The notes beneath the pieces were generated by a model. That model did not search any database and had not been told where the DNA came from. It worked only from the letters and a program-made list of their open reading frames with translations. From assembly GCA_046080565.1 (NCBI GenBank), contig JBJTUF010000167.1:1-34270 (forward strand): 34,270 nt of DNA. Reading direction: 5' to 3'. Of the stretch, positions 7,932 through 16,980 are shown piece by piece; the first letter of the stretch is position 1; each line of letters begins with the position of its first letter. The stretch is from Cuspidothrix sp046080565. Lineage in GTDB: Bacteria > Cyanobacteriota > Cyanobacteriia > Cyanobacteriales > Nostocaceae. A program made the translations under genes and the position numbers.

Positions 7932-8708
7932 CTAATTTTCCGGTACGACCATGATGTTTTTTAACAAATTTAATCCTTTTTTAACTTGTCTGGAAACTGT
8001 GACTACACTAATTCCTAAATGCTCTGCTACTTCTTTTTGGGTTAAGTCGTGTAAAAATACATACTCTACAACTTCACGAGTTCTTTTTTCTAACTGAACT
8101 AAAGCTTGTTGCAAGCGAATTTGGTCTTCTTGTGCTAATTGGAAACTACGATAGTTCTGATCTGGGACTAATTCACCTAAACAAGTAGCACCTTCTTCTC
8201 CATCTTGGATAGGTACATCCAGACTCAAAGGGGCGCGGTTAATCCATGCTAATCTAATTTCTTGCCATTCAGTCAGAGAAATTTCTAATGCAGCAGCTAA
8301 TTCTCTATCTGTAGGTTGGCGATTATATTGCTCACGCAGGGAACGAGAAATGCCCATGGCTTGTTGTTGCAGTGCCAACCAACGTCTAGGTATTCTAACG
8401 GTGACACCTTTATCTCGTAAATAGTGTTGAATCTCGCCACGAATATAAGGCATCGCATAGGAACTAAAAGCATTTCCTTTGGAGAGTTCAAACTTCTCAA
8501 TAGCCCTAATTAAACCCATACAGCCTACTTGAAGTAGATCCTCATAGCTCTCATGGCATTGATGAATCCAATAGTGAGTTTCCTTTCTCACCAGGCCAAA
8601 ATTGAGTTGTACCAGTTGATTACGAGTTTTTTCAGATCGGGATTGTTGGTAATCTCGCAATAACTGTGAAGTTTCGTGTTTTAGCTCGGTGGTAGTGGTT
8701 GTAGACAT
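7932..8708 (-). CDS. sigF: Group 3 RNA polymerase sigma factor, SigF type
   Basis: 258 aa. The domains are in sigma-70 order: region 2 (FGLVRKETHYWIHQCHESYE, then DLLQVGCMGLIRAIEKFE and SSYAMPYIRGEIQHYLRD), region 3, and region 4 (LEKRTREVVEYVFLHDLTQK, then EVAEHLGISVVTVSRQVKKG, a helix-turn-helix). Length and sequence match the cyanobacterial SigF/SigB-like group 3 sigma factors, which direct promoters for motility, pili and stress genes. No anti-sigma gene lies next to it. It is preceded by a 1-kb gene-poor region. The group assignment is firm; the paralogue letter (F against J or G) is less so. Confidence 0.85.
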   Translation of the reverse strand: MSTTTTTELKHETSQLLRDYQQSRSEKTRNQLVQLNFGLVRKETHYWIHQCHESYEDLLQVGCMGLIRAIEKFELSKGNAFSSYAMPYIRGEIQHYLRDKGVTVRIPRRWLALQQQAMGISRSLREQYNRQPTDRELAAALEISLTEWQEIRLAWINRAPLSLDVPIQDGEEGATCLGELVPDQNYRSFQLAQEDQIRLQQALVQLEKRTREVVEYVFLHDLTQKEVAEHLGISVVTVSRQVKKGLNLLKNIMVVPEN

Positions 8709-9758
8709 AAAAGTATCGTTTTTTAAACAGTAGATAGGTTTTTTAATCGTTTTGTAATAGATGTGCTATCAGTTTCTTGGATGTTGAATCAGGAATTGGC
8801 AAAATGTTATTTTTAAGTGATGGTGATGTTTTTGCTTAACTTATGCCAAGTTTCTTTCGTAGTCAATTAAACAACACTCCTAGAATTAAAATATACAATT
8901 AGTCATCCAATATTAAACCGGGATTGTACCGAATTTGACTAATTAATCATGAGATTTCCTTATAGATTTTGGAAAACCTAAAATATCTCATAATTATCAA
9001 TGTTTTTGATACTATTATTTTTCTTTTTTATGTGTACTTTATATGTACTTTATATGTACTTTATATTATTCCGTAACTTTGTAAGTAAAACTACGTAATG
9101 ACATAATTAATTCGTTGATAATAAGGAATCAAAAATAAAAATAAAATTTTCAGATAGTAGATTTACGGAGGTTAATTAACAGTAACTGAAAAGCTAACAA
9201 TTACTAATAATTGCTTACTTATGCTCCTTATACAAAGTCACACCTCTATGAGAATTGGGTTTTGAGTGTGATAGAGATGTGAACGCCACAATAAATTTAA
9301 GAAAAGATAGGATTAGACTAATCGTGTTAGTTTGTATGCTAGAAAGCGGCGACACTTCTGGGATGAAACAGGAAGAAAGTTTCAGGCTAATTTTATTCAA
9401 TACGACGATATACAATCTAGCTGCACAGTAGCTTATTTAATATATAGCAGAAGGTAAGAGGATTTTTTGCAAAAGGGAATAGTAAAACCCTTGCTATGAT
9501 TAGTCTTCATGGATCAATTATGTCTTAATTATCCTGACTACAGCTATAAAATCTCAAATTTAAAATTCCTGGTCAGAATCAATTAAAATAGCTAATAGGC
9601 TGTTGTACATTTAATTGGTATAAATCTGGTGGGAAGATGCCCACTCTACAAGACTGAACTATTTTTAGGTGCGTAACAGCTTACAATTTGTTTTTATAGC
9701 TAAAAAATTTCTTTTGCCTTCCGTTTAGAAAACTACCTTTCTAGAATCAATTATTACC
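8709..9758. other. 1-kb gene-poor divergent region between sigF and the antiporter
   Basis: No convincing gene is seen; the longest frame (9215-9415, minus) has no family features. It is AT-rich. It holds a triplicated 11-bp repeat at 9033-9065, a copy of a small palindromic motif (gtgggaagatgcccac, 9629-9644), and the promoters of sigF and of the antiporter, which are transcribed divergently. Confidence 0.5.
9033..9065. repeat. Three tandem 11-bp direct repeats
   Basis: The unit tgtactttata is repeated three times without interruption, 325 bp upstream of the sigF start. The 11-bp period places each unit on the same face of the helix, as with iterated operator sites. No binding protein is identified. 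Confidence 0.7.
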
Positions 9759-11840
9759 TTGGCTATTCTACTATTAGTTATTTTAGTTGTACCGATTCTC
9801 TTTGAAAGGCTGAGATTGCCAGGATTTGTGGGCCTGGTTGGGGCGGGAATCATCCTTGACTCATGGGGGTGGCATTTATTACCGTCTTCATTACCAATGA
9901 TTAATCTTAGTGCAGACATTGGTTTGGCTTATTTAATGTTTATTGCTGGACTGGAGTTTGATTTCTCGGTTTTCCAACATCAGAAAATTCCAGCTTTAAT
10001 TTTTGGCGGGTTAACTATCAGTTTATCTCTGTGTTTAGGAATATGGGGGGGCGAAATTTTTGGTTGGTCTGGACATCATTCTGTATTAGTTGGTGGCTTA
10101 CTTGCTGTTTATAGTCCTTTAGCATATCCGATGATTAGCCGACTGGGGGTAACTAATAATCCATCTGTAAATGTGACAATGGCAGCTACTTTAGTTACTA
10201 ATATAGCTGTATTGTTAATTTTATCGCTCAGTGGAGTGAGTTCTGCTGGTGAGGTGATGAATTTAGATCAACTAATGACTATATTACTAAGAATTATCAT
10301 TTATATGATGGTAATTTTGGTTGGTATAGATTGGTTAGGTAAGGAATTTTTTCATAGGGTAGGAGAAAAAGAAAATTATCAGTTTTTATTTGTTGTGCTG
10401 TCTGTATTTGTCTCCGATGTAGTTGCCCAACTGATAGGAATAGAAAAAATTGTTGGTGTATTTCTAGCAGGTTTAGCAGTTAATGATATGGTGAAAGCTA
10501 GTCCTGTGAAAGAAAAATTGGTATTTATTGGAACTGTGTTATTTATTCCGATTTTCTTTGTGAATTTAGGGGGAATGTTAGATATATCTGGATTGATAGA
10601 TCAGAAAAATATTGAATTATTAGGATTGATATTTTTGGGAGCGATCGCTTCTAAATTAATTGTCGCTTTATTGATGAAATTTTTATATCAGTACCAATGG
10701 TCAGAAACCCTAACTTTATGGTCATTGTCTATTCCATTGGGAGGAATAACATTAGCAATGACTTTAACGGGATATAGGGCTGGGTTGTTTTCGTGGGCTG
10801 TATTTAATGATATTACTATTTTAACTCTCATTACATCTGTTTTTGGTGTTTGGTTGACCCAACGTTTTGCAGGAAAACTGACTTCTATTGTAGTTAATCA
10901 AGGTGTAAATTTTGATTTATCTGAGCGAGTAAAACATTCAAAGTTGGGGGATTTTAAGATTCTTGTTCCTGTTTATAATCCCCAAACTCAAAAGTATTTA
11001 ATTGAGATGGCCGCTTTATTAGCTCGTCAGTCTCAGGGAAAAATTATCCCATTTGCGATCGCTCATGCTACTACTCAAATGTACAATGAGCAACTAGAAA
11101 AAGGTTATCAACATAGTCAATGTTTATTGATAAAAGCTATCAGTCAATCTCAAGCCTTGGGTGCAACCGCAGAACCATTATTACGAATTGATGATGCTTT
11201 TGCACCTGCCATTAGTCGTGCTGCCAGGGAACAACAAGCCAATTTAATTATCATGGGTTGGGGTAAACGCCACGGTTTTAGAGCGCGATTGTTTGGCAAT
11301 GTGATTGATAATGTTCTTTGGTCTGCCCATTGTCCAGTCGTTGTGGCAAGGTTATTAGAATCACCAAAGAGAATTCAGCGTATTCTCTTACCGATTGAAA
11401 ACCTGATAGAACCAAGTATAGAGGCAGTAAAATTTGCCCAAATGCTGGCCAATGTTAATCAAGCTCAAGTCACTTTGTTAAATGTGTGCATTAATAAAAC
11501 CAGAAGGATGGCAGATAGTGATGCTGATCAAATTACTACCAGGCGATCGCACCTTTATCAATGGTTATCACAATTAAACTTCTCTAACCTACCAGAAATA
11601 CAAATTATTATTCATGAAAATACTGCCTTGGCGATTTTGCAAGCTTCTCGACTCTATGATTTAGTAATTTTTCCCTATATACGTAATCGCACTACATCGG
11701 AAGGATTAGTTACCCATGATATTACCAACCAATTAGCCAGACAACTTACTTGTTCCATGATCATTTTAGGAGAACCTCCCACTCATCCCACAACCGTTAT
11801 CTCCACCGGTATTCCCAACTCCCAAACATTAAATATTTAG
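9759..11840 (+). CDS. CPA2-family cation/proton antiporter with tandem universal stress domains
   Basis: 693 aa from a TTG start. Residues 1-370 are about 11 hydrophobic helices of the Na+/H+ exchanger (CPA2) domain, with the signature ERLRLPGFVGLVGAGIILD near the N-terminus and GLEFDFSVF afterward. Residues 395-530 and 540-680 are two universal-stress (USP-like) domains, beginning FKILVPVYNP and RIQRILLPIEN; the first has the nucleotide-loop pattern IIMGWGKRHG...GNVIDNVL. It exchanges K+ or Na+ for H+ across the plasma or thylakoid membrane, with cytoplasmic USP domains as likely nucleotide sensors. The open frame extends upstream to 9729 (KTTFLESIIT before the TTG), which matches the usual family N-terminus but contains no ATG, GTG or TTG. 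Confidence 0.85.
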   Translation: MAILLLVILVVPILFERLRLPGFVGLVGAGIILDSWGWHLLPSSLPMINLSADIGLAYLMFIAGLEFDFSVFQHQKIPALIFGGLTISLSLCLGIWGGEIFGWSGHHSVLVGGLLAVYSPLAYPMISRLGVTNNPSVNVTMAATLVTNIAVLLILSLSGVSSAGEVMNLDQLMTILLRIIIYMMVILVGIDWLGKEFFHRVGEKENYQFLFVVLSVFVSDVVAQLIGIEKIVGVFLAGLAVNDMVKASPVKEKLVFIGTVLFIPIFFVNLGGMLDISGLIDQKNIELLGLIFLGAIASKLIVALLMKFLYQYQWSETLTLWSLSIPLGGITLAMTLTGYRAGLFSWAVFNDITILTLITSVFGVWLTQRFAGKLTSIVVNQGVNFDLSERVKHSKLGDFKILVPVYNPQTQKYLIEMAALLARQSQGKIIPFAIAHATTQMYNEQLEKGYQHSQCLLIKAISQSQALGATAEPLLRIDDAFAPAISRAAREQQANLIIMGWGKRHGFRARLFGNVIDNVLWSAHCPVVVARLLESPKRIQRILLPIENLIEPSIEAVKFAQMLANVNQAQVTLLNVCINKTRRMADSDADQITTRRSHLYQWLSQLNFSNLPEIQIIIHENTALAILQASRLYDLVIFPYIRNRTTSEGLVTHDITNQLARQLTCSMIILGEPPTHPTTVISTGIPNSQTLNI

Positions 11841-12156
11841 CTCTTGACTGTTGCCTGTTGCTATATAGTTTTTTCGTATAAAATCATATCAAATCCGGGC
11901 AATCACTTACAACATAAGTTTTTGGGTAATAATTATTTTTTCCCAATTACCCATTACCAGCCCCAACAAATATGACAAGTATTCTACCGGATATGATATT
12001 ACTTGCTACTATAAACTAAAAACTACACTTTGTAACTTTAAATTACACATCCCAAATTAATATTACCCGGACTCATCACCAACAGCCAGAAGTAATTAAG
12101 TATTCCTGGTAATTCGTTATGCAGCAATGATTTGTTCCCTTTAGTTTTTATTAAAA
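11841..12156. other. Intergenic region with an inverted-repeat element
   Basis: No gene is seen. A 120-bp element with imperfect ends lies at 11881-12000. Short ttgactgttgcctgttgc-like repeats follow the antiporter stop. The promoter of the EamA transporter must lie near 12060-12150, but I cannot place it. Confidence 0.4.
11881..12000. repeat. Candidate 120-bp MITE-like element
   Basis: The left end aaatcatatcaaatccgg and the right end ccggatatgatatt are inverted copies, apart from a 3-nt insertion and a few mismatches at the tips. The centre contains gggtaat/attaccc complementarity. It is non-coding, and the family was not verified. Confidence 0.45.
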
Positions 12157-13074
12157 ATGCATCAAAGTTCTGGACGTTGGCAGTTAGGGCTAGGTTTATC
12201 ATCAGTAACGGTTTTTTTATGGGGAATTTTACCCCTAGCTTTAACGATTATACTACAAACATTAGATATTTATACAATTGTTTGGTTTCGCTTTTTTATC
12301 TCCTTTCTTGTACTGGGAATTTATTTATTTTTCCAGCAAAAATTACCAACATTAGCACAATTACGTGCTAGTAATTGGCAATTATTACTAGTCGCTACCC
12401 TTGGTTTAGCTGGAAATTATTTTCTATTTACACAAGGGTTAAAATTGACGGCGGCGGCTAATGCTGAAGTTATAATTCAACTAGCTGGTGTTTTATTAAG
12501 CTGCGGTGGATTAGTCATTTTTCACGAACGCTATACATTATTTCAATGGTTGGGTGTAGCTGTACTCACATTGGGTTTTGCATTATTTTTTCATGCCCAA
12601 TTAGATAATTTAATCACCGCAAAAGGTCAATATCTACTAGGTAGTGGTGTAATTGTTTTAGGTTCAATATCCTGGGCAATTTATGCTTTATCCCAGAAAC
12701 AACTCTTACAATCTTTAACCTCCGAAAATATCATGTTAATTATTTACGGGGGCTGTGCTTTATTATTCACACCATTGGCAAAAATTCAGACAATTTTTAC
12801 CCTTGATAGTTTCTATTTTGCCAATTTGCTATTTTGTGCCTTTAATACAGTTATTGCTTATGGTGCTTTTGCAGAATCTTTACAACATTGGCCTGCATCC
12901 AGAGTAAGTGCCGTATTAGCTTTAGCACCAATTATTACCTTAATTGCTGTGTGGAGTCTATCAGGTATTTTTCCCCATTTGATTCCCCCAGAAAATATTT
13001 CTTTCATAGGGATTATTGGTGCTTTTTTAATCGTTAGTGGTTCAATATCTATTGCTTTAGGCAAAGCTAATTAA
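12157..13074 (+). CDS. EamA/DMT-family transporter
   Basis: 305 aa, almost wholly hydrophobic, with ten predicted transmembrane helices in two repeated five-helix EamA halves (about residues 10-140 and 155-300). Typical features are the first helix VFLWGILPLALTIIL, the half-end AVLTLGFALFF and the second-half start GVIVLGSISWAIYALSQK. Drug/metabolite superfamily exporters move small metabolites or amino acids across the inner membrane; the substrate cannot be read from the sequence. It is monocistronic, with about 250 bp of AT-rich non-coding DNA on each side. Confidence 0.85.
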   Translation: MHQSSGRWQLGLGLSSVTVFLWGILPLALTIILQTLDIYTIVWFRFFISFLVLGIYLFFQQKLPTLAQLRASNWQLLLVATLGLAGNYFLFTQGLKLTAAANAEVIIQLAGVLLSCGGLVIFHERYTLFQWLGVAVLTLGFALFFHAQLDNLITAKGQYLLGSGVIVLGSISWAIYALSQKQLLQSLTSENIMLIIYGGCALLFTPLAKIQTIFTLDSFYFANLLFCAFNTVIAYGAFAESLQHWPASRVSAVLALAPIITLIAVWSLSGIFPHLIPPENISFIGIIGAFLIVSGSISIALGKAN

Positions 13075-13327
13075 TTCTCTAGGACTTCTATTAGCGGTTT
13101 TTACAGATTAATCTACACAATATGCCAAATTAGTAAATGCTGGTTAATTTAGATTTTATTAATTAGCAAAAATACATAATTTCTACTGATGTAGATAGTT
13201 TATGAATTGATTATTATTTTCTCAGAACTACTAAAAATTATCAATAAAAATTAAGAAGTTAATCAGGGTGTGAAAATAACTACCAAAATTTGAGCTTCGC
13301 TCAACATATCACTACAAAAGTTAAGCG

Positions 13328-15094
13328 ATGAATATGTTTGGTAACTGGGAAAATACCCTGAAAATAAATTCTCTATTAATACTTTTATCAATTCTGTTAC
13401 CAACATTTGGTATCAGTAACTCTGCTATGGCGGCAGAAAAAATTTATGCTTCTTATTCAGCCCTAGAAATTTCTATTCCGATTAGGGTGTTAGAAAGTTA
13501 TGCTAAATATGGGATAATAAATACAGATTTAGGAGGATATTATCAATATATTCCCACAAATCAGTTAGAAGAATTTAGAAAAATTTTAATTCAACCGTTA
13601 AAAATTAGCCCTTCTGTTGCTGCCCAATTTTTGGATACTCAACAAGGGCAATTTATCTTACAAAGATTAACTGAATTAATTAAAACCTCTTTCTATACAC
13701 AAGAATCAAAATCTCAGGCTTTACGGACAGCTTTAATTGCTGCTGCTGCTGATCCAGAAGGATTAAATTTATTAAATTTATTACGTAACTATCCTCACAA
13801 TAGTATTAGTATTGATGTAGCTTTTGGTATGCAAATTGCTAGGGAATTAGAGAACATTATCAGCACTACTCAAGAGGCTATAACTACAATTAAACAACTA
13901 TCTGATCTAGAAGCTGAGAAAACTTTTGTAAATAAATTATCTGACTTATCAAAATTAGGAAATTACCCCAATTTATTCATCAAAAAACAAACACTCAAAT
14001 TCTTGGACTCAATCCGTCATCGCCATTTATTTACAGATATATACATTCCCTATACCCAAAAACCTGCACCTGTGATTATAATTTCTCATGGCTTAGGTTT
14101 AGATAGTAGTAACTTTCGTTATTTAGCAAATCATCTTGCTAAACATGGTTTTGCTGTGGTGATACCTAATCATCCTGGTAGTGATACTCAACAATTACAA
14201 TCTTTAATTGAGGGTAATAATAATCAAGTCACTGAAGCTAATGAATTTATAGATAGACCCTTAGATATTAAATATATTTTAGATCAACTAGAAGCTGATC
14301 CTAAATTTCAGGGTCGTCTTAATTTGGAACAGGTGGGGGTATTTGGTCAATCTTTAGGTGGTTATACTGCATTAGCTTTAGCTGGGGCAAAAATTAACTT
14401 TCAGCAATTACAAAAAGACTGTGATGATGAAAAATTACGTAGTACCTGGAATATGTCTTTATTATTGCAGTGTCGAGCTTTAGAATTATCAAAACAGTCA
14501 CAAGTAGGAGATAATTTACAAGATCCAAGAATCAAAGCGGCGATCGCAGTTAATCCTATCACCAGTTCTATTTTCGGGCAAGGTGGACTCAGCCAAATTC
14601 ATACCCCAGTGATGATTGTGGGTAGTAGTGAAGATACGGTTGCACCAGCTTTATATGAGCAAATTTTACCTTTTTCTTGGATTACCCATCCTGAAAAATA
14701 TTTAGCGATGTTAATGGGTGGTACTCATTTTTCGACTATCGGTAATAGTAATCCTGACAGTAGACAAATGGCATTATCAAAAGATATGGTAGGTGATGCT
14801 TCCCAAGCATATAATTACATTAATGCTTTAAGTTTACCTTTCTTTCAAATCTATGTAGCTAATAAACCAGAATATCTTTCCTATCTTAACGCTGCCTATG
14901 TTAAAAGTATTTCTCGTCAGTCTCTTGGTTTAAATTTGGTTCAGTCCCTTGATCTGATTAAATTAGCTCCCATTTTAGGTGATAACCCCCAGGCAGAAAA
15001 ACAGGAAAAAAAACTTTCTCATACCATTGTCTATTTTGGATTTTGGCTGCTGGGTATTGCTGCTTCTCTACTGCATTTATGTATATTTTATTGA
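13328..15094 (+). CDS. Alpha/beta hydrolase with N-terminal DUF1400
   Basis: 588 aa. A signal-like hydrophobic segment at residues 13-35 ends AMAAEK, suggesting export. Residues 37-170 are the DUF1400 domain of cyanobacterial hydrolases (ASYSALEISIPIRVLESYAK at its start). Residues 230-510 are an alpha/beta-hydrolase fold: oxyanion region IIISHGLGLDSSNFR, nucleophile elbow GQSLGG (Ser near residue 340), an acid in IVGSSEDTVAP, and catalytic His in GGTHFSTI. It resembles PAF-acetylhydrolase/dienelactone-hydrolase-like lipases. The C-terminus has another hydrophobic helix, so it may be membrane-tethered. An ester or lipid substrate is likely but unknown. It lies 104 bp before truB on the same strand. 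Confidence 0.85.
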   Translation: MNMFGNWENTLKINSLLILLSILLPTFGISNSAMAAEKIYASYSALEISIPIRVLESYAKYGIINTDLGGYYQYIPTNQLEEFRKILIQPLKISPSVAAQFLDTQQGQFILQRLTELIKTSFYTQESKSQALRTALIAAAADPEGLNLLNLLRNYPHNSISIDVAFGMQIARELENIISTTQEAITTIKQLSDLEAEKTFVNKLSDLSKLGNYPNLFIKKQTLKFLDSIRHRHLFTDIYIPYTQKPAPVIIISHGLGLDSSNFRYLANHLAKHGFAVVIPNHPGSDTQQLQSLIEGNNNQVTEANEFIDRPLDIKYILDQLEADPKFQGRLNLEQVGVFGQSLGGYTALALAGAKINFQQLQKDCDDEKLRSTWNMSLLLQCRALELSKQSQVGDNLQDPRIKAAIAVNPITSSIFGQGGLSQIHTPVMIVGSSEDTVAPALYEQILPFSWITHPEKYLAMLMGGTHFSTIGNSNPDSRQMALSKDMVGDASQAYNYINALSLPFFQIYVANKPEYLSYLNAAYVKSISRQSLGLNLVQSLDLIKLAPILGDNPQAEKQEKKLSHTIVYFGFWLLGIAASLLHLCIFY

Positions 15095-15198
15095 TGGCAT
15101 ATCTTTTTTACAATTAGAAATTTCTGTATTATTTTTCTGTTCCCTGCCACAACAATTTATGCAAAAATACAAAAGTTGCAAATATCAAATTTAAAATT

Positions 15199-16068
15199 GT
15201 GTCAGGTTTTCTGAATTTAAACAAACCATTTGACTGGACATCTCATGACTGTGTGGCTAAAGTCCGAAAACTCCTGAAAATGAAACGAGTAGGCCACGCA
15301 GGAACTTTAGATCCCGCAGCAACGGGAGTCTTACCCATTGCTTGTGGTAAAGCTACTAGATTATTACAATATTTACCAGGAGAAAAAGCTTATCAAGCTA
15401 CTATTCGTTTAGGTATACGCACAACTACAGATGACTTACAAGGTGAAATTATTAGTTCTGCACCTTGTCCGGGATTAGATATAGAAATTGTCAAATCTGC
15501 TCTTTGCCAATTTGTTGGTAAAATTGAGCAAATTCCCCCCAGTTATAGTGCCATTCAAGTAGATGGAAAACGCTTGTATGATTTAGCTAGGAAAGGGGAA
15601 ATTGTTGAAGTTCCAGTACGTACAGTAGAAGTTTTAGAAATTCAAGTTTTAGACTGGAGAGATGGAGATTTCCCAGAATTAGATGTGGCCATATCCTGTG
15701 GTGCGGGAACATATATTCGAGCGATCGCCCGTGATTTAGGTATAGCATTAAATACTAATGGTACTTTAGCCGCCCTCAAACGCACAAAAAGCAGTGGTTT
15801 TGATATATCAGACAGTCTCACCCTCGCGGATTTAGAAACCCAAATTGATCAAGGTATATTTCAACTCATATCACCAGATGCACCTTTACAACATCTCCCA
15901 GTTGTAGATTTACCACCTATATCCGCTAAAAAATGGTGTCAAGGTCAAAAAATTCCTTTTGATCTGTCTAATTCTAACTTTGTGCGAGTTTATGAAACAC
16001 AAACCGATTTTTTAGGCATTGGCAAATTAGAAAATAATTTATTAATTCCCCAAATGGTATTTAGGTAG
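15199..16068 (+). CDS. truB: tRNA pseudouridine(55) synthase TruB
   Basis: 289 aa from a GTG start. It makes pseudouridine at U55 of the tRNA T-loop. Motif I KPFDWTSHDCV (residues 9-19) and motif II GHAGTLDPAATGVLP carry the catalytic Asp38; PPSYSAIQVDGKRLYDLAR and CGAGTYIRAIARDLG are the other TruB family motifs. Residues 260-289 are a shortened PUA-like tail. The TAG stop (16066-16068) coincides with the left tip of a 268-bp inverted-repeat element, so the last residues or the stop may have been created by insertion. The enzyme core is complete. Confidence 0.95.
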   Translation: MSGFLNLNKPFDWTSHDCVAKVRKLLKMKRVGHAGTLDPAATGVLPIACGKATRLLQYLPGEKAYQATIRLGIRTTTDDLQGEIISSAPCPGLDIEIVKSALCQFVGKIEQIPPSYSAIQVDGKRLYDLARKGEIVEVPVRTVEVLEIQVLDWRDGDFPELDVAISCGAGTYIRAIARDLGIALNTNGTLAALKRTKSSGFDISDSLTLADLETQIDQGIFQLISPDAPLQHLPVVDLPPISAKKWCQGQKIPFDLSNSNFVRVYETQTDFLGIGKLENNLLIPQMVFR

Positions 16069-16333
16069 GGGTTAGTCAAAAAGTCTTTCCATGGAGGCAG
16101 GTAAAAGGCAAGAGTTTGGGTTATCTGTCATCCCCAAATTTTTGGATTTCTCCGACCATGCACACTTTTCGATTAGCCCTGAAATTCATTTTTGGGCGGG
16201 TGTGGTGGAAAATAGACCACTTATGTAGCTTTGCAAAAGGAGACGGCAACACCGAGGTGTAATAAACATAAACAGCTTCACATAAAATTGGTATCACCTG
16301 TCATCACGACAAGACTTTTTGCTGCAAACCCTA
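16066..16333. mobile_element. 268-bp inverted-repeat element (candidate MITE or IS remnant) flanked by TA
   Basis: The left end taggggttagtcaaaaagtc and the right end gactttttgctgcaaaccct (followed by a) are imperfect inverted repeats of about 22 bp sharing TAGGG and CAAAAAGTCTT blocks. TA occurs at both tips, consistent with IS630/Tc1-mariner-type TA target duplication. The interior has no intact frame. It fills the whole truB-pentapeptide gap and accounts for this non-coding stretch. Confidence 0.55.
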
Positions 16334-16338
16334 ATGAA

Positions 16339-16980
16339 CTATTTTTGAGTATCTTGCAGAATTGTACCTAGCAAACACACCTGATCTAAATTTGCACCGT
16401 TCAACTTGACAGCATCTAATTCTGCACAAAGTAAATTAGCTGCTGTTAAATTTGTTCCTGCCAAATTTGCCCCCCGTAAATCAGCTTCTTCTAAATCCGC
16501 TTCATTGAGTAAAGCTCCTTGTAAATCTGCGCCACTTAAATCAGCACCTTTAAGATTAGCTCTTGTTAAATTAGCACCGCGTAAATCTGCGCCTCGCAAG
16601 TCAACACCTTGCAAATTTACACCGATTAAATTAGCCCCACTTAAAAAAGCACCAGCTAAGGAAGCACTATTCAGGATTGCTCCCATCAAGTTACTACCCC
16701 GTAGGTTACAGCCTCGTAGGTCGGCACTTGTCAAGTCGGCTTGCATTAAGTTTGCACCCATTAAGTTAGCCCGCAAATCCGTTTGTTTTAGGGTAGCCCC
16801 CATTAAATTTGCCCCTTCTAAATGGCCGCCTTCTAATTTAGAACCAGTAAAGTTAGTTCCGACTAAGGTGGCTCCGATTAAATTTATTCTGCTTAAATCT
16901 ACGTAAGAAAGATCCTCGTCTTCCAAGTTTGCACCAGGAAGTTGCTTGTTTTTTCCTAATCTAATAGCTTCTATGTTCAT
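16339..16980 (-). CDS. Pentapeptide repeat protein
   Basis: 213 aa, of which residues 17-207 are nearly continuous pentapeptides of the A(D/N)LXX type (for example ANLMGATLKQTDLRANLMGA). They would form a right-handed quadrilateral beta-helix of about nine coils. The N-terminal 16 residues form a short cap. Some family members mimic DNA or bind gyrase, but most cyanobacterial ones have no known function. Its ATG overlaps the TGA of the upstream DICT/HD gene (ATGA at 16977-16980), so the two are translationally coupled and probably act together. It ends 6 bp from the inverted-repeat element. Confidence 0.93.
   Translation of the reverse strand: MNIEAIRLGKNKQLPGANLEDEDLSYVDLSRINLIGATLVGTNFTGSKLEGGHLEGANLMGATLKQTDLRANLMGANLMQADLTSADLRGCNLRGSNLMGAILNSASLAGAFLSGANLIGVNLQGVDLRGADLRGANLTRANLKGADLSGADLQGALLNEADLEEADLRGANLAGTNLTAANLLCAELDAVKLNGANLDQVCLLGTILQDTQK

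Noticed and set aside
9215..9415. 66-aa frame upstream of the antiporter
   Set aside because: No ribosome site, no family features and AT-rich chance composition.
16406..16906. 166-aa frame on the plus strand rich in K, S, A and P
   Set aside because: It is the antisense shadow of the pentapeptide repeat gene; the periodic composition comes from the repeats.
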